The position numbers and the translations under genes were made by a program. Below the pieces are notes generated by a model. The model saw only the letters and a program-made list of their open reading frames with translations. It made no database searches and had not been told where the DNA came from. A DNA stretch of 37,169 nucleotides. Origin: Flavobacteriales bacterium (GTDB lineage: Bacteria; Bacteroidota; Bacteroidia; Flavobacteriales_D; Sanyastnellaceae). Below, piece by piece: positions 6,534-14,084 of the stretch. The stretch's first letter is position 1. The number at the start of each line of letters is the position of its first letter. The DNA lies in the NCBI GenBank assembly GCA_028823145.1, contig JAPKCA010000011.1:1-37169 (forward strand), read 5' to 3'.

Positions 6534-8069
6534 TCAAAACAAAAGGAATTGAGGCTCTTCTGCCCCAGCAACACTTTCCAGCCATGCCCTCTTCCAATCA
6601 GACCATCCTCCTTTGCACTGTGCCAAAACAAGAGCATTCAACTGGCGTTCCTGTGGCAATCCGTTGGGAGTAATCCATTTGTCAAACGATTCTTCCAATG
6701 CCTGGCAATACCCCGCATGGCGCAAACGCACCTGTTTTCTCCACTTTTTCTTCAATGCCAACAATTCCTTTTCCATTTGAACCAACGTCCCCTTTGTCGC
6801 AGGCAATGACTCCCGTCCGACTCCTGTCGCATAGGCTTGCAATGCGCTTTCCCAATCCTTCCAAGCCGATTGCAATGATGATTCCGATGCCAATTGGGAC
6901 GACACCCATGCGGCGCTCGCTTCAGGTCCACGCCACCATCCCTTTCGAGGGTCCCACCCCAACTTCCCCACAAGTTCCGAGGCCGTATCAGACAGAACCA
7001 ACCCTCCATCCCGCATCAACAAAGCCGGATGGTTCAGGCCATGAAACTGAAATGCTTCGCCCAATTGCAACCAATAAGCCACTTCACCGGGCCCACCGAC
7101 AACTGCCGCGCTCTCCAATAAAAACTCTTGATACAATGGACGCAAGGATGCATTTGGGCTCCATTCCACAGGAGAAATCGATCGCCAAGCGTCGGTAGGC
7201 TGGTTGGTTGCCCATCGATCCGCGCGCGTCCGCTCCCCGCTGTTACTGAGGTGAAAGACATTGTTCACTTGCGGTTTCAGTTGTGCCTTCCAACCCTGTG
7301 CCTCGAGGGCACTGGTGGCTGACACGACTGATGGCGCTATGCCCTCGCCTGCCCATTCAGCGACAAAAAGATGATTTGCCAAACCCTTCAATGTTGGGTC
7401 GTCTCCGTCCAAAATCAACACTCCCTCGTCGCCAAAAAAGTCATGCACCCACCGCCTCACACGAGTTGCCAAGGTTTCATCTACTCCAATCGCCTCTTCA
7501 CTTGAATCGATTCCTTGGGACAACATCCAATCATGAAGTCCCCTTTCGTCATCGGCCGTCCAAGGCATCCGTCCCACTGCACAGTGTGGCGAAGCGCTCG
7601 CTGGGCGATTCCACACAAAGGACTCCGCACTGGCTCCATGAACTGCCGAAATCTCAACGAAATCATGATCTTCAGAAGCCATCCAAAAAACCGGGACGGC
7701 CGCATGGCCTTTTGCCTGAAGCTGTTTTGCCCATCGGATAGAAGACAGGATTTTGTAATGAAAATAGGCCGGGCCTCCCATCAATTGCAATTGATGGCCG
7801 GTCGTCACGGAATGAGCTCCTTGTTCGAATGCTGTGAGCGAATCTGGCGGCGACAACCCCGCTTGAAGGTACTGTTTCCGAATGACCTCAGATACGGATT
7901 TTCGCCGATCTATGTTCAATGAATGTCCCTGATTGATGCTGGAAACCACCCCTTCCATCGATGAGCCAAACGGCCAAAATGACTCAAGGCTCTTTTCTTT
8001 CGACACCCAAGCTCTCGCGAGTGAATCGCGGCCGAGTACTTCCACTTGTGGAATTCGAGTGACCTTCAT
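6534..8069 (-). CDS. bshC: Bacillithiol biosynthesis cysteine-adding enzyme BshC
   Basis: A 511-residue protein of the BshC family, which adds cysteine to glucosaminyl-malate in the last step of bacillithiol synthesis, the low-molecular-weight thiol used by Firmicutes and many Bacteroidota. The diagnostic region is residues 87-140: SVTTGHQLQLMGGPAYFHYK followed by VPVFWMASEDHDFVEI. A coiled-coil segment lies near residues 420-460, as in the family. The reading frame runs 10 codons further upstream to 8099, but an exact TAGATTTG box ends 5 bases before the ATG at 8069, so the shorter form is taken. BshA and BshB are not in the window. It sits in a same-strand run after the T9SS cargo gene (40-base gap). 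Confidence 0.95.
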   Translation of the reverse strand: MKVTRIPQVEVLGRDSLARAWVSKEKSLESFWPFGSSMEGVVSSINQGHSLNIDRRKSVSEVIRKQYLQAGLSPPDSLTAFEQGAHSVTTGHQLQLMGGPAYFHYKILSSIRWAKQLQAKGHAAVPVFWMASEDHDFVEISAVHGASAESFVWNRPASASPHCAVGRMPWTADDERGLHDWMLSQGIDSSEEAIGVDETLATRVRRWVHDFFGDEGVLILDGDDPTLKGLANHLFVAEWAGEGIAPSVVSATSALEAQGWKAQLKPQVNNVFHLSNSGERTRADRWATNQPTDAWRSISPVEWSPNASLRPLYQEFLLESAAVVGGPGEVAYWLQLGEAFQFHGLNHPALLMRDGGLVLSDTASELVGKLGWDPRKGWWRGPEASAAWVSSQLASESSLQSAWKDWESALQAYATGVGRESLPATKGTLVQMEKELLALKKKWRKQVRLRHAGYCQALEESFDKWITPNGLPQERQLNALVLAQCKGGWSDWKRAWLESVAGAEEPQFLLF

Positions 8070-8074
8070 GGATG

Positions 8075-8082
8075 CAAATCTA
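8075..8082 (-). promoter_or_regulatory. -7 promoter box, leaderless type (exact)
   Basis: On the minus strand TAGATTTG is an exact TAnnTTTG and ends 5 bases before the bshC ATG at 8069. It lies inside the frame of the longer annotation, so it argues against the 8099 start. Confidence 0.6.
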
Positions 8083-8108
8083 CAGCCCGCATTGGGCAAT
8101 GTCTTAGC

Positions 8109-9161
8109 TCAGCGAATCAAATTGATGGATCCCGAACGAGTCAATATGGTTCCGTTCAGTTCTTTCGCCTCCAATTTCCAGATGTACATACCGGGTGTGG
8201 CCTGCTTCGCCCCTAAAACATTTCCATCCCACCCTCTATCTTCGCCCGCCTCCATGTTCCACATCAACTCTCCCCAGCGGCTGAACACGTCAAAACGGAC
8301 CAAGTCCAAGTTGCTCAAAACTGGCTTAAACCAATCGTTTTCGCCATCTTGGTTTGGCGTAAAAGCATTGGGCACAAACCAAGAAGCTTCCGTGTCCAAA
8401 TCAATGGTGACCGTTTGTGGCTTGATGGATGGACCTCTGACCATTTCTTCATCCGATTCTATATCCATGGATATAATCTCGATTTGAAACGCATCCACAA
8501 AATAATAGGCCATTTGTGGGTTGGCCCCATCGTGAATTTCCATCGCATGCATCGCATCCGCACCAAAAAGGCCACACGTGAAATGCGTTGCCGGTTCATG
8601 GGCGGTAAATGAATATGCGACTTCTTGCCACTCACGGTCGTAAAAAACTTGCGTCATGGAAAAGGCCGGAATGACATTCAGTGGTTCCAAGTCAGTTTGG
8701 GTGAGACTTCCCTCGGAAAAGTGTATTCCCAAGCCATTTACCCCGTAGCCCGCTAAAGAAAAGACCGTCGGACTTCCATTCGTCATTGACCAAGTCATCC
8801 GATAACGAACGCCAGGTATCAACGATTCTGAAAAAGTCCCTGTGAGGTATTCTCTTCGATTTGCGCCAGGGGTTCCCGACGCCATAAAACCTGCAATCGC
8901 CATGCCCTGGAATGGTGCCACGATTGCAACAGGAGTTTCTGGTAAATCTCCTCCTCCAATTCCCCCTACGTGGTAAACATCAGGGTCGGCAACTGCGCTC
9001 GACGCATTGCTCCATCCGGCAGCCAATGACCATTGACCCGTGTTGGAAGGAAGGTCCGACAACGTTTCAAATCCACCATTGACAACCGATTGACCCCAAG
9101 ACGGGTTCGCCATCATCAGGCCACACAACATGCAGGCTAACAAAGATTTAAGTATTGCCAT
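8109..9161 (-). CDS. Secreted protein with type B T9SS (gliding-motility C-terminal) sorting domain
   Basis: A 350-residue exported protein. Residues 1-24 are a signal peptide (cut near SWGQS). The mature start VVNGGFET and following Gly/Pro-rich region look like a jelly-roll-type domain seen at the N-terminus of many Bacteroidota surface proteins. The last ~90 residues are a CHU_C / gliding-motility-associated domain: FVPNAFTPNQDGENDWFKP, then FDVFSRWGELMWN, then GWDGNVLGAKQATPGMYIW. This domain directs export through the Por (type IX) secretion system and surface placement. The longer frame to 9236 is not used because the signal peptide begins at 9161 and a TACCTTAG box lies 16 bases upstream. 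It is the fourth gene of a run that begins with an ECF sigma factor. Confidence 0.85.
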   Translation of the reverse strand: MAILKSLLACMLCGLMMANPSWGQSVVNGGFETLSDLPSNTGQWSLAAGWSNASSAVADPDVYHVGGIGGGDLPETPVAIVAPFQGMAIAGFMASGTPGANRREYLTGTFSESLIPGVRYRMTWSMTNGSPTVFSLAGYGVNGLGIHFSEGSLTQTDLEPLNVIPAFSMTQVFYDREWQEVAYSFTAHEPATHFTCGLFGADAMHAMEIHDGANPQMAYYFVDAFQIEIISMDIESDEEMVRGPSIKPQTVTIDLDTEASWFVPNAFTPNQDGENDWFKPVLSNLDLVRFDVFSRWGELMWNMEAGEDRGWDGNVLGAKQATPGMYIWKLEAKELNGTILTRSGSINLIR

Positions 9162-9177
9162 AGGGTGATTCACCTTC

Positions 9178-9185
9178 CTAAGGTA
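9178..9185 (-). promoter_or_regulatory. -7 promoter box with short leader
   Basis: On the minus strand TACCTTAG, one mismatch from TAnnTTTG, ends 16 bases before the ATG at 9161. It lies in the 43-base gap after the upstream gene. Confidence 0.35.
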
Positions 9186-9204
9186 GTGACTTTGATTGCA
9201 ATAT

Positions 9205-10149
9205 CTATGCATGATTCCAGATCCATTTAGCAACAAGTCTCAGCCATACAGGTTGTGGTGAGTTGGGTTGCCACCTTCCTCGGATTCCCACCTCACCGAA
9301 CCCATGGGCTCTCGAAAGGTTGGCCATCCATTTCCTGTGCAAACCGCATTCGATAAAAGGCAAGACACTTGCCTTACTCCAGCTGTTTTCCTCGAAAGCA
9401 TATCCGCGATCCAACGCAGGCTCAAACAAGCGCTGCTCTTGGATTTCGTTTAGGAGAATTGAAAAGCCTGTCGAAAAATGAGCAGAAACCAACTGGTTGA
9501 TGTCCCAGTTTCCTCCAAACCCCATGGTGGCTGAGTACAGCCACAACCGGTCTGAGGAAATGGCAAGCGTATCGGTCTCGACTCCAATTGGGAACCTGGA
9601 GTATGTGATGGCTAAAAGAGATTGGTCCAGGTCCGCCAATGCAAAACCAATCAGGGAGTCCGGAAGCAAATCCACATCCATAGCCCGCATGCTGCTCGCT
9701 TCCAATGACAACGAATATTCGATCGTGAATGGATTGGAGCGGGCAATCCCCGCTCGTCTCTTCGGGGTTTTGCTCATCCCCCATTGCACTTGGATGCTTT
9801 GATTTTGGCCTTGACCCCATGATCGAAATGCCCGTCCATCATCCGCCAATTGATCCATTCCCCAACCCAATCCAACCATTGCAAAAGGATTTCCAACCTG
9901 GGGTTGATTCCGGGTGCGACTCAACCTTCCATGGGTGTTTGAACTCTGCCCAACCGACACCGAATCAAATTTTACCTGAGCGTCAACTATGAGCAATCGT
10001 CCATCTACTCGAATGGTATCCAAAGGGATTTCAGCACATGCCACACCTTGCCATCCAACCACACCAGAGGCCAAAAGCAGCGTGCAAAGGACAACAGCAA
10101 GACTGAATGAAAAGTGGGGGCTCCATGTTTTTGGCAAGTCAATGGACAT
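9205..10149 (-). CDS. Predicted outer-membrane beta-barrel protein, function unknown
   Basis: A 314-residue exported protein that I do not recognise. Residues about 14-39 form a signal peptide (hydrophobic LAVVLCTLLLASGVVGW, cut near GVACA). After a polar N-terminal stretch, the second half shows repeated amphipathic strands with aromatic girdle residues, for example FTIEYSLSLEAS, LLAITYSRFPIGV, LWLYSATMGFGGNW and PVWLRLVAKWIW near the end, as expected for a small outer-membrane barrel. The upstream gene ends 11 bases before the ATG at 10149; the longer frame from 10197 would overlap it by 37 bases. It sits directly after a sigma/anti-sigma pair, an arrangement common for envelope-stress modules, so it could be a target or sensor part. 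That is inference. Confidence 0.65.
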   Translation of the reverse strand: MSIDLPKTWSPHFSFSLAVVLCTLLLASGVVGWQGVACAEIPLDTIRVDGRLLIVDAQVKFDSVSVGQSSNTHGRLSRTRNQPQVGNPFAMVGLGWGMDQLADDGRAFRSWGQGQNQSIQVQWGMSKTPKRRAGIARSNPFTIEYSLSLEASSMRAMDVDLLPDSLIGFALADLDQSLLAITYSRFPIGVETDTLAISSDRLWLYSATMGFGGNWDINQLVSAHFSTGFSILLNEIQEQRLFEPALDRGYAFEENSWSKASVLPFIECGLHRKWMANLSRAHGFGEVGIRGRWQPNSPQPVWLRLVAKWIWNHA

Positions 10150-10155
10150 TGCACG

Positions 10156-10163
10156 GAAAGTTA
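10156..10163 (-). promoter_or_regulatory. Possible internal -7 box
   Basis: On the minus strand TAACTTTC, one mismatch from TAnnTTTG, overlaps the stop codon of the upstream gene and ends 6 bases before the ATG at 10149. It may be chance, since the gene could be read through from upstream. Confidence 0.3.
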
Positions 10164-10673
10164 GTGCTTCAGCTTTACCACAACAGGAATCACCCAATGA
10201 TCTTCCGTTTTGACCTGAATATTTCCCGAATCCAGATCGGCTGTCCCAAGCGATGAAGCTGGAATCGTTTGGATCGTTTCGAGCTGTTCTGTCGAATTTG
10301 AAGGCATCTCCTGGGCCACATGTGGTTGAGTGAATGGTGGAGAAACCGCGTGGGTTGAAATCGTTGAAGGGAGCGCCACCTGTTCCAAAACCTCCGGTTC
10401 GGCAACGGCTTCATCCACTCTGGATTCCTCCTGCGCAGCAACCACTTCTTGCATGATGGAAGTCTTTTCTACGGCCTCTTCGATTTGACTGTGTGCCAAA
10501 CCCCAATATCCGGCACCGACCACTGAAACCATCAAAACAGCAACCACCGCTCTTTGCGTCCAACGCATTCGATTCAAATGCCCAAACACCGCATCTTCCA
10601 GACCTGCTGGAGGAACGACTGATTCGCCTTCGTACATCCCACGGATGTGTTGATCAAATTGTTCAAGACTCAT
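10161..10673 (-). CDS. Candidate membrane-bound anti-sigma factor
   Basis: A 170-residue protein with one membrane span (about residues 41-60, AVVAVLMVSVVGAGYWGLA). The first 40 residues would be cytoplasmic and the remaining 110, rich in Glu, Val, Ser and Pro, periplasmic. No zinc-type HHCC anti-sigma motif is present. The call rests on position and topology: its start overlaps the end of the ECF sigma gene by 11 bases, the usual coupling of sigma and anti-sigma genes, and the N-terminal part begins like other Bacteroidota partners (FDQHIRGMYEGESVVPPAGLED). It could instead be an unrelated membrane protein of the same operon. Confidence 0.6.
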   Translation of the reverse strand: MSLEQFDQHIRGMYEGESVVPPAGLEDAVFGHLNRMRWTQRAVVAVLMVSVVGAGYWGLAHSQIEEAVEKTSIMQEVVAAQEESRVDEAVAEPEVLEQVALPSTISTHAVSPPFTQPHVAQEMPSNSTEQLETIQTIPASSLGTADLDSGNIQVKTEDHWVIPVVVKLKH

Positions 10674-11232
10674 GTGACTCTTTCTTCTTCGCTCTTTGTG
10701 ACATACCGACCAACACTTCTTGTAAGAAGCGCCGAGCCCGGCTCAATTGACTCTTCGATGTATTGATATCAATACCAAGCAGCTCTGCAATTTCTTTGTG
10801 CTTCAGCCCGTCTATGATATACATCTTAAAAACCATTCCATACCCAGGAGGCAGTTGCTCGATCGCGCGATCCAATTCCTCTTTGGTGTATTCTACTTCC
10901 TTGAACGCATCCAAGTCCCGAGGGGTTGCACGGACCTCATCAACATCCACGTGATAAGCGTGCTTTAAATTTTTTCTATAGTGCGTAATCGCCGTATTAA
11001 CGACAATTCTACGCAACCACCCCTCAAAACTATTGTGCTCCGAGAATGACTTGAAATGACGGAAAACTTTCACCCAGGATTCTTGCAAAACATCTTCCGC
11101 ATCGACGCGGGTGTTGGTGTACCGGATGGCTACGGCAAACATAATTCCACTGTATTGCGCATACACTTGTCGCTGTGCCGATGGCTCACCGCGCTTGCAC
11201 GCTTCAATCAGATCAATTTGCTTTTGTTCCAT
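10663..11232 (-). CDS. ECF-type RNA polymerase sigma factor
   Basis: A 189-residue sigma-70 family protein of the extracytoplasmic-function type. Region 2 spans about residues 24-90 and shows the core-binding and -10 recognition helix DAEDVLQESWVKVFRHF followed by FEGWLRRIVVNTAITHYRK. Region 4 spans about 119-172, with IEQLPPGYGMVFKMYIIDG, then the helix-turn-helix HKEIAELLGIDINTSKSQLS. Such factors switch on envelope or stress genes when released by a membrane partner, here probably the overlapping downstream gene. The start ATG at 11232 fits the family length. A weak TTG and TAAATGGA pair upstream may be a promoter, but the match is poor. A 76-base gap separates it from the ACMSD-type gene. 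Confidence 0.95.
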   Translation of the reverse strand: MEQKQIDLIEACKRGEPSAQRQVYAQYSGIMFAVAIRYTNTRVDAEDVLQESWVKVFRHFKSFSEHNSFEGWLRRIVVNTAITHYRKNLKHAYHVDVDEVRATPRDLDAFKEVEYTKEELDRAIEQLPPGYGMVFKMYIIDGLKHKEIAELLGIDINTSKSQLSRARRFLQEVLVGMSQRAKKKESHES

Positions 11233-11308
11233 AAGTCCCTACGTCCATTTAACCAACGCGAATCACCCTTTCAAGGTTGCTCCACATCCTCCTTTCCTTC
11301 TTGAAAAT

Positions 11309-12322
11309 TCACCGGTCGAAATGCGTTGCCGGCACATCCAACCATTCGAGTGCCGCTCCAGCGAACAAATCCTTCAATTGGGTCTCTGACAACCCCATGT
11401 TCTCCATGTATTTCCCAAGCTCCAAATCACCCAAAGGAAACGGATAATCCGAGCCCATGCAGATCCGTTTGGACCCCTGAAGAGCCAATACGTATCGCAA
11501 CAAGTCCGCGTCATGGGTAATGCTGTCGACCCAAAATTTACCGACATATTCCCGCGGATTGATCGGATTGTCAATGGCCACCAAGTCAGGGCGGCAATTG
11601 AATCCGTGTTCCAAGCGACCGAGCGTCGTTAAAAATGATCCGCCAGCATGGCTTAGCATCACCCGCAATCCCGGCAACCTCTCTAGAACACCCCCAAATA
11701 CCAATGAACTACCCGCACGAGAAGTTTCAGCCGGCATACCCACCAACCAAGGCAACCAATAACGTTCCATCTGCTCGCTCCCCATCATATCCCACGGATG
11801 AATCATGACCGCCATACTCAAACGCTCACACGCTTCGAAAAAAGGGAAAAATCGGTCATCTGACAGATTCAACCCGTTGATGTTGGACCCAATTTGCACA
11901 CCCAACAACCCCAGCGATTTGGCTCGTTCCAATTCTTGAATGGCCAGATCCGTATCCTGCATGGGCACCGTCGCAAGCCCGGCATAGTGCGCTGAATCAT
12001 CGGCCACCATTTGCCCCAGATGATCGTTCAAAAATTGACCGATTTCCAAGGCGTCCTTGGCTTGGGCGTCATAGCTAAACATGACCGGGATGGTACACAC
12101 CACTTGAACTTGTGTGTCCAATGCGGCATATTCCGATTTGCGCAATTCAGCATCCCAGCAATTGGATTCTATTTCGCGAAAAAACTTCCTTCCCTGCATC
12201 ATTCGGGCAAAACCATCCCTCGGGCTATCCTCGAGATGAATAAACTGGCCGTAACCAAATTTTTCCGTCCACCGCGGCATATTTCGCGGAATGATATGGG
12301 TGTGGCTGTCGATTCTGAGCAT
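11309..12322 (-). CDS. ACMSD-type metal-dependent amidohydrolase (aminocarboxymuconate-semialdehyde decarboxylase family)
   Basis: A 337-residue TIM-barrel enzyme. ACMSD decarboxylates 2-amino-3-carboxymuconate-6-semialdehyde, diverting tryptophan breakdown from NAD synthesis. The metal site is complete: IDSHTHIIP (His7, His9), MIHPWDMMG (His175), LSHAGGS (His225, proposed acid/base) and MGSDYPFPLG (Asp292). Arg49 lies where the substrate-binding Arg of the Pseudomonas enzyme would be, with the same spacing to the metal ligands as I recall it. Length equals the animal and bacterial ACMSD. No other kynurenine-pathway gene is in the window, so a different decarboxylase or hydrolase role cannot be excluded. 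The solute-binding lipoprotein gene lies 48 bases upstream on the same strand. Confidence 0.85.
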   Translation of the reverse strand: MLRIDSHTHIIPRNMPRWTEKFGYGQFIHLEDSPRDGFARMMQGRKFFREIESNCWDAELRKSEYAALDTQVQVVCTIPVMFSYDAQAKDALEIGQFLNDHLGQMVADDSAHYAGLATVPMQDTDLAIQELERAKSLGLLGVQIGSNINGLNLSDDRFFPFFEACERLSMAVMIHPWDMMGSEQMERYWLPWLVGMPAETSRAGSSLVFGGVLERLPGLRVMLSHAGGSFLTTLGRLEHGFNCRPDLVAIDNPINPREYVGKFWVDSITHDADLLRYVLALQGSKRICMGSDYPFPLGDLELGKYMENMGLSETQLKDLFAGAALEWLDVPATHFDR

Positions 12323-12370
12323 GGGCTAAAATTGTCTGATGGACAAGTTACGGGATGTCCAATGAAGTCT

Positions 12371-14002
12371 TTAATCCCTCTTCCGGACGCGTCTCAAATC
12401 CAATCGGTTGGTCGGGCTAATAGACCAGCCTGAAATTTCATGGCGAATGAAATGGGTGACCTGGTCATGAAACAAGGGGATCACCGGCAATTCATCTGCA
12501 ACCATGGCGTCCAACTCTCGGTGCAAAGCATCCCGTTGATCCGGATTCCTCTCCTTCATGGCTCGTTGGAAAACTGCGTCATAACGGGGTGATGAAAAAT
12601 GGGTGTAATTCGGTCCCCCTGGAGCAAAATTTCTACTGGCAAACAAGGCCAAAAAATTCTCAGCATCAGCATAGTCCGCCAACCAGGATTTTCGGAACAT
12701 CATGGCATCGCCTTGGGCCACGCGTTCCCGATGCACCGTGGCTGAAAGCACTTCGATTTCAACATCAAGCCCGATTTCTTTCCATTGAAATTGCAATGCT
12801 GCACACAAATCCGTGTAGTCCGATGTCGTGGATAACAAAAGAGATGGCCAGCTTTCTGTGTGATCCGCTTTGACCGAATCGACCAACAGTCTTGCTTCAG
12901 AAAGTCGCCGCACTGGCTCCTCTCTTTTATGCTGCAACCCCAAAAGTCCTGGAGGAACAAAATGATCCGTTGGAACCACCGCCCCGCGGCGCAAATGCCG
13001 GGCCAATCCCTTTCGGTCGATGGCCCACGACATGGCCCTCCGAATCCGCGAGTCCTGGGTGGGATTCCAGTTGTTTTCATCATTGACCTCACCCAAGAAC
13101 AACCCAATGTAATCCGTCTTTAGAAATGGGACTTTTTCCAGCCGAATCGTGCCCTGATGTTCTGGTCTCAACTGCCCCGAATCATCCAACAATTCTTCCA
13201 TGTAAGCTGCGTGAAGGCCACTCATGAAATCATATCTCCCCTGTAAAAGACCCTGATATTCAGCCCCCATGTCCAAGGCGAAATCGATGTGGACCGCCTC
13301 CAAATAAGGCAAAGATTGTCCGGAAGAGTCCTTCTCCCAATAGCTTGGATTGCGATGCAGAACACAGGCCACATCTTCCACCCACCAAGCCAGTCGAAAA
13401 GGGCCAGTGCCCACTGGGTGAGAACGGAAATCCACCCCAAAATGACGCACGGCTTCTGGAGCGACGATGTTGGCATAAGACGTAGTCAACAACCCCAAAA
13501 ACGGAGGAAAAGGAGATTTCAGCGTGATGACCACGGTATCGATTCCTATCGCTTGAATGCCTCCAAATGGCGCCTCGGAATCTACCGACTCCAAAATCCA
13601 CTGACCACTTGACGCCACATCCAGATCGCGCAACCGTTCCAAACTAAAGACCACATCTTCTGCGACCAGCCGTCGATCCTTTTCAAGACCCGGAATTCCC
13701 GGTGTTCGTGGAAAAAACACGTCATCCCTCAAAACAAACTCCCAAATGGTTCCCGAACTATCTACTTCAAAGGATTGGGCAATCAGCGGAGCCACCTTTA
13801 ATTCGGAAGTGAGCTCGACCAAGCCATCGAATATTTGATCCGTTACCCACATAGGCTCGAGGCTTCGAGCATGCGCCGGGTCGAGGGATGTGAGGTTCGC
13901 ACTTTCGTTGTATCGAAATACACGGGGATTTCGCTCATCACCCAAGCTGCAACCGCCCAAGACGGTCCAAATAATCCCTGCAAATGCAACCTTCCATTTC
14001 AC
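12371..14002 (-). CDS. Family 5 extracellular solute-binding lipoprotein (DppA/OppA type)
   Basis: A 543-residue peptide/nickel-type substrate-binding protein. It begins with a short lipoprotein signal, VLGGCS, with the lipidated Cys at residue 18. The mature part starts with RYNESANLTSLDPAHARS and continues through VTDQIFDGLVEL, DVVFSLERLRD and VGTGPFRLAWW, the typical family 5 landmarks, to IPLFHDQVTHFI near the end. Family 5 proteins normally deliver oligopeptides to an ABC importer, but no permease or ATPase gene of that type lies in the window, so the protein is an orphan here. The start codon is GTG; a GTACTTTG box ends 5 bases before it. Divergent from the TonB-dependent receptor gene, 82 bases apart. 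Confidence 0.88.
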   Translation of the reverse strand: MKWKVAFAGIIWTVLGGCSLGDERNPRVFRYNESANLTSLDPAHARSLEPMWVTDQIFDGLVELTSELKVAPLIAQSFEVDSSGTIWEFVLRDDVFFPRTPGIPGLEKDRRLVAEDVVFSLERLRDLDVASSGQWILESVDSEAPFGGIQAIGIDTVVITLKSPFPPFLGLLTTSYANIVAPEAVRHFGVDFRSHPVGTGPFRLAWWVEDVACVLHRNPSYWEKDSSGQSLPYLEAVHIDFALDMGAEYQGLLQGRYDFMSGLHAAYMEELLDDSGQLRPEHQGTIRLEKVPFLKTDYIGLFLGEVNDENNWNPTQDSRIRRAMSWAIDRKGLARHLRRGAVVPTDHFVPPGLLGLQHKREEPVRRLSEARLLVDSVKADHTESWPSLLLSTTSDYTDLCAALQFQWKEIGLDVEIEVLSATVHRERVAQGDAMMFRKSWLADYADAENFLALFASRNFAPGGPNYTHFSSPRYDAVFQRAMKERNPDQRDALHRELDAMVADELPVIPLFHDQVTHFIRHEISGWSISPTNRLDLRRVRKRD

Positions 14003-14007
14003 TTGCC

Positions 14008-14015
14008 CAAAGTAC
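14008..14015 (-). promoter_or_regulatory. Possible -7 box before the GTG start
   Basis: On the minus strand GTACTTTG ends 5 bases before the GTG at 14002. It matches TTTG fully but the TA half is shifted by one base, so the call is weak. Confidence 0.25.
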
Positions 14016-14072
14016 GGCCCAACAAATCCTAAATCCAGGTGTTATTTTTCAAAACGACCTCAAAGTCCATCG

Positions 14073-14080
14073 TATTTTTG
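14073..14080 (+). promoter_or_regulatory. -7 promoter box, leaderless type (exact)
   Basis: TATTTTTG is an exact TAnnTTTG and ends 4 bases before the ATG at 14085. A TTTC about 22 bases further upstream may serve as -33 element. Confidence 0.65.
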
Positions 14081-14084
14081 TCGC

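Noticed and set aside
13890-14084. Longer N-terminus of the TonB-dependent receptor from 13890
   Set aside because: It would overlap the divergent gene and its promoter; the signal peptide starts at 14085 right after an exact -7 box.
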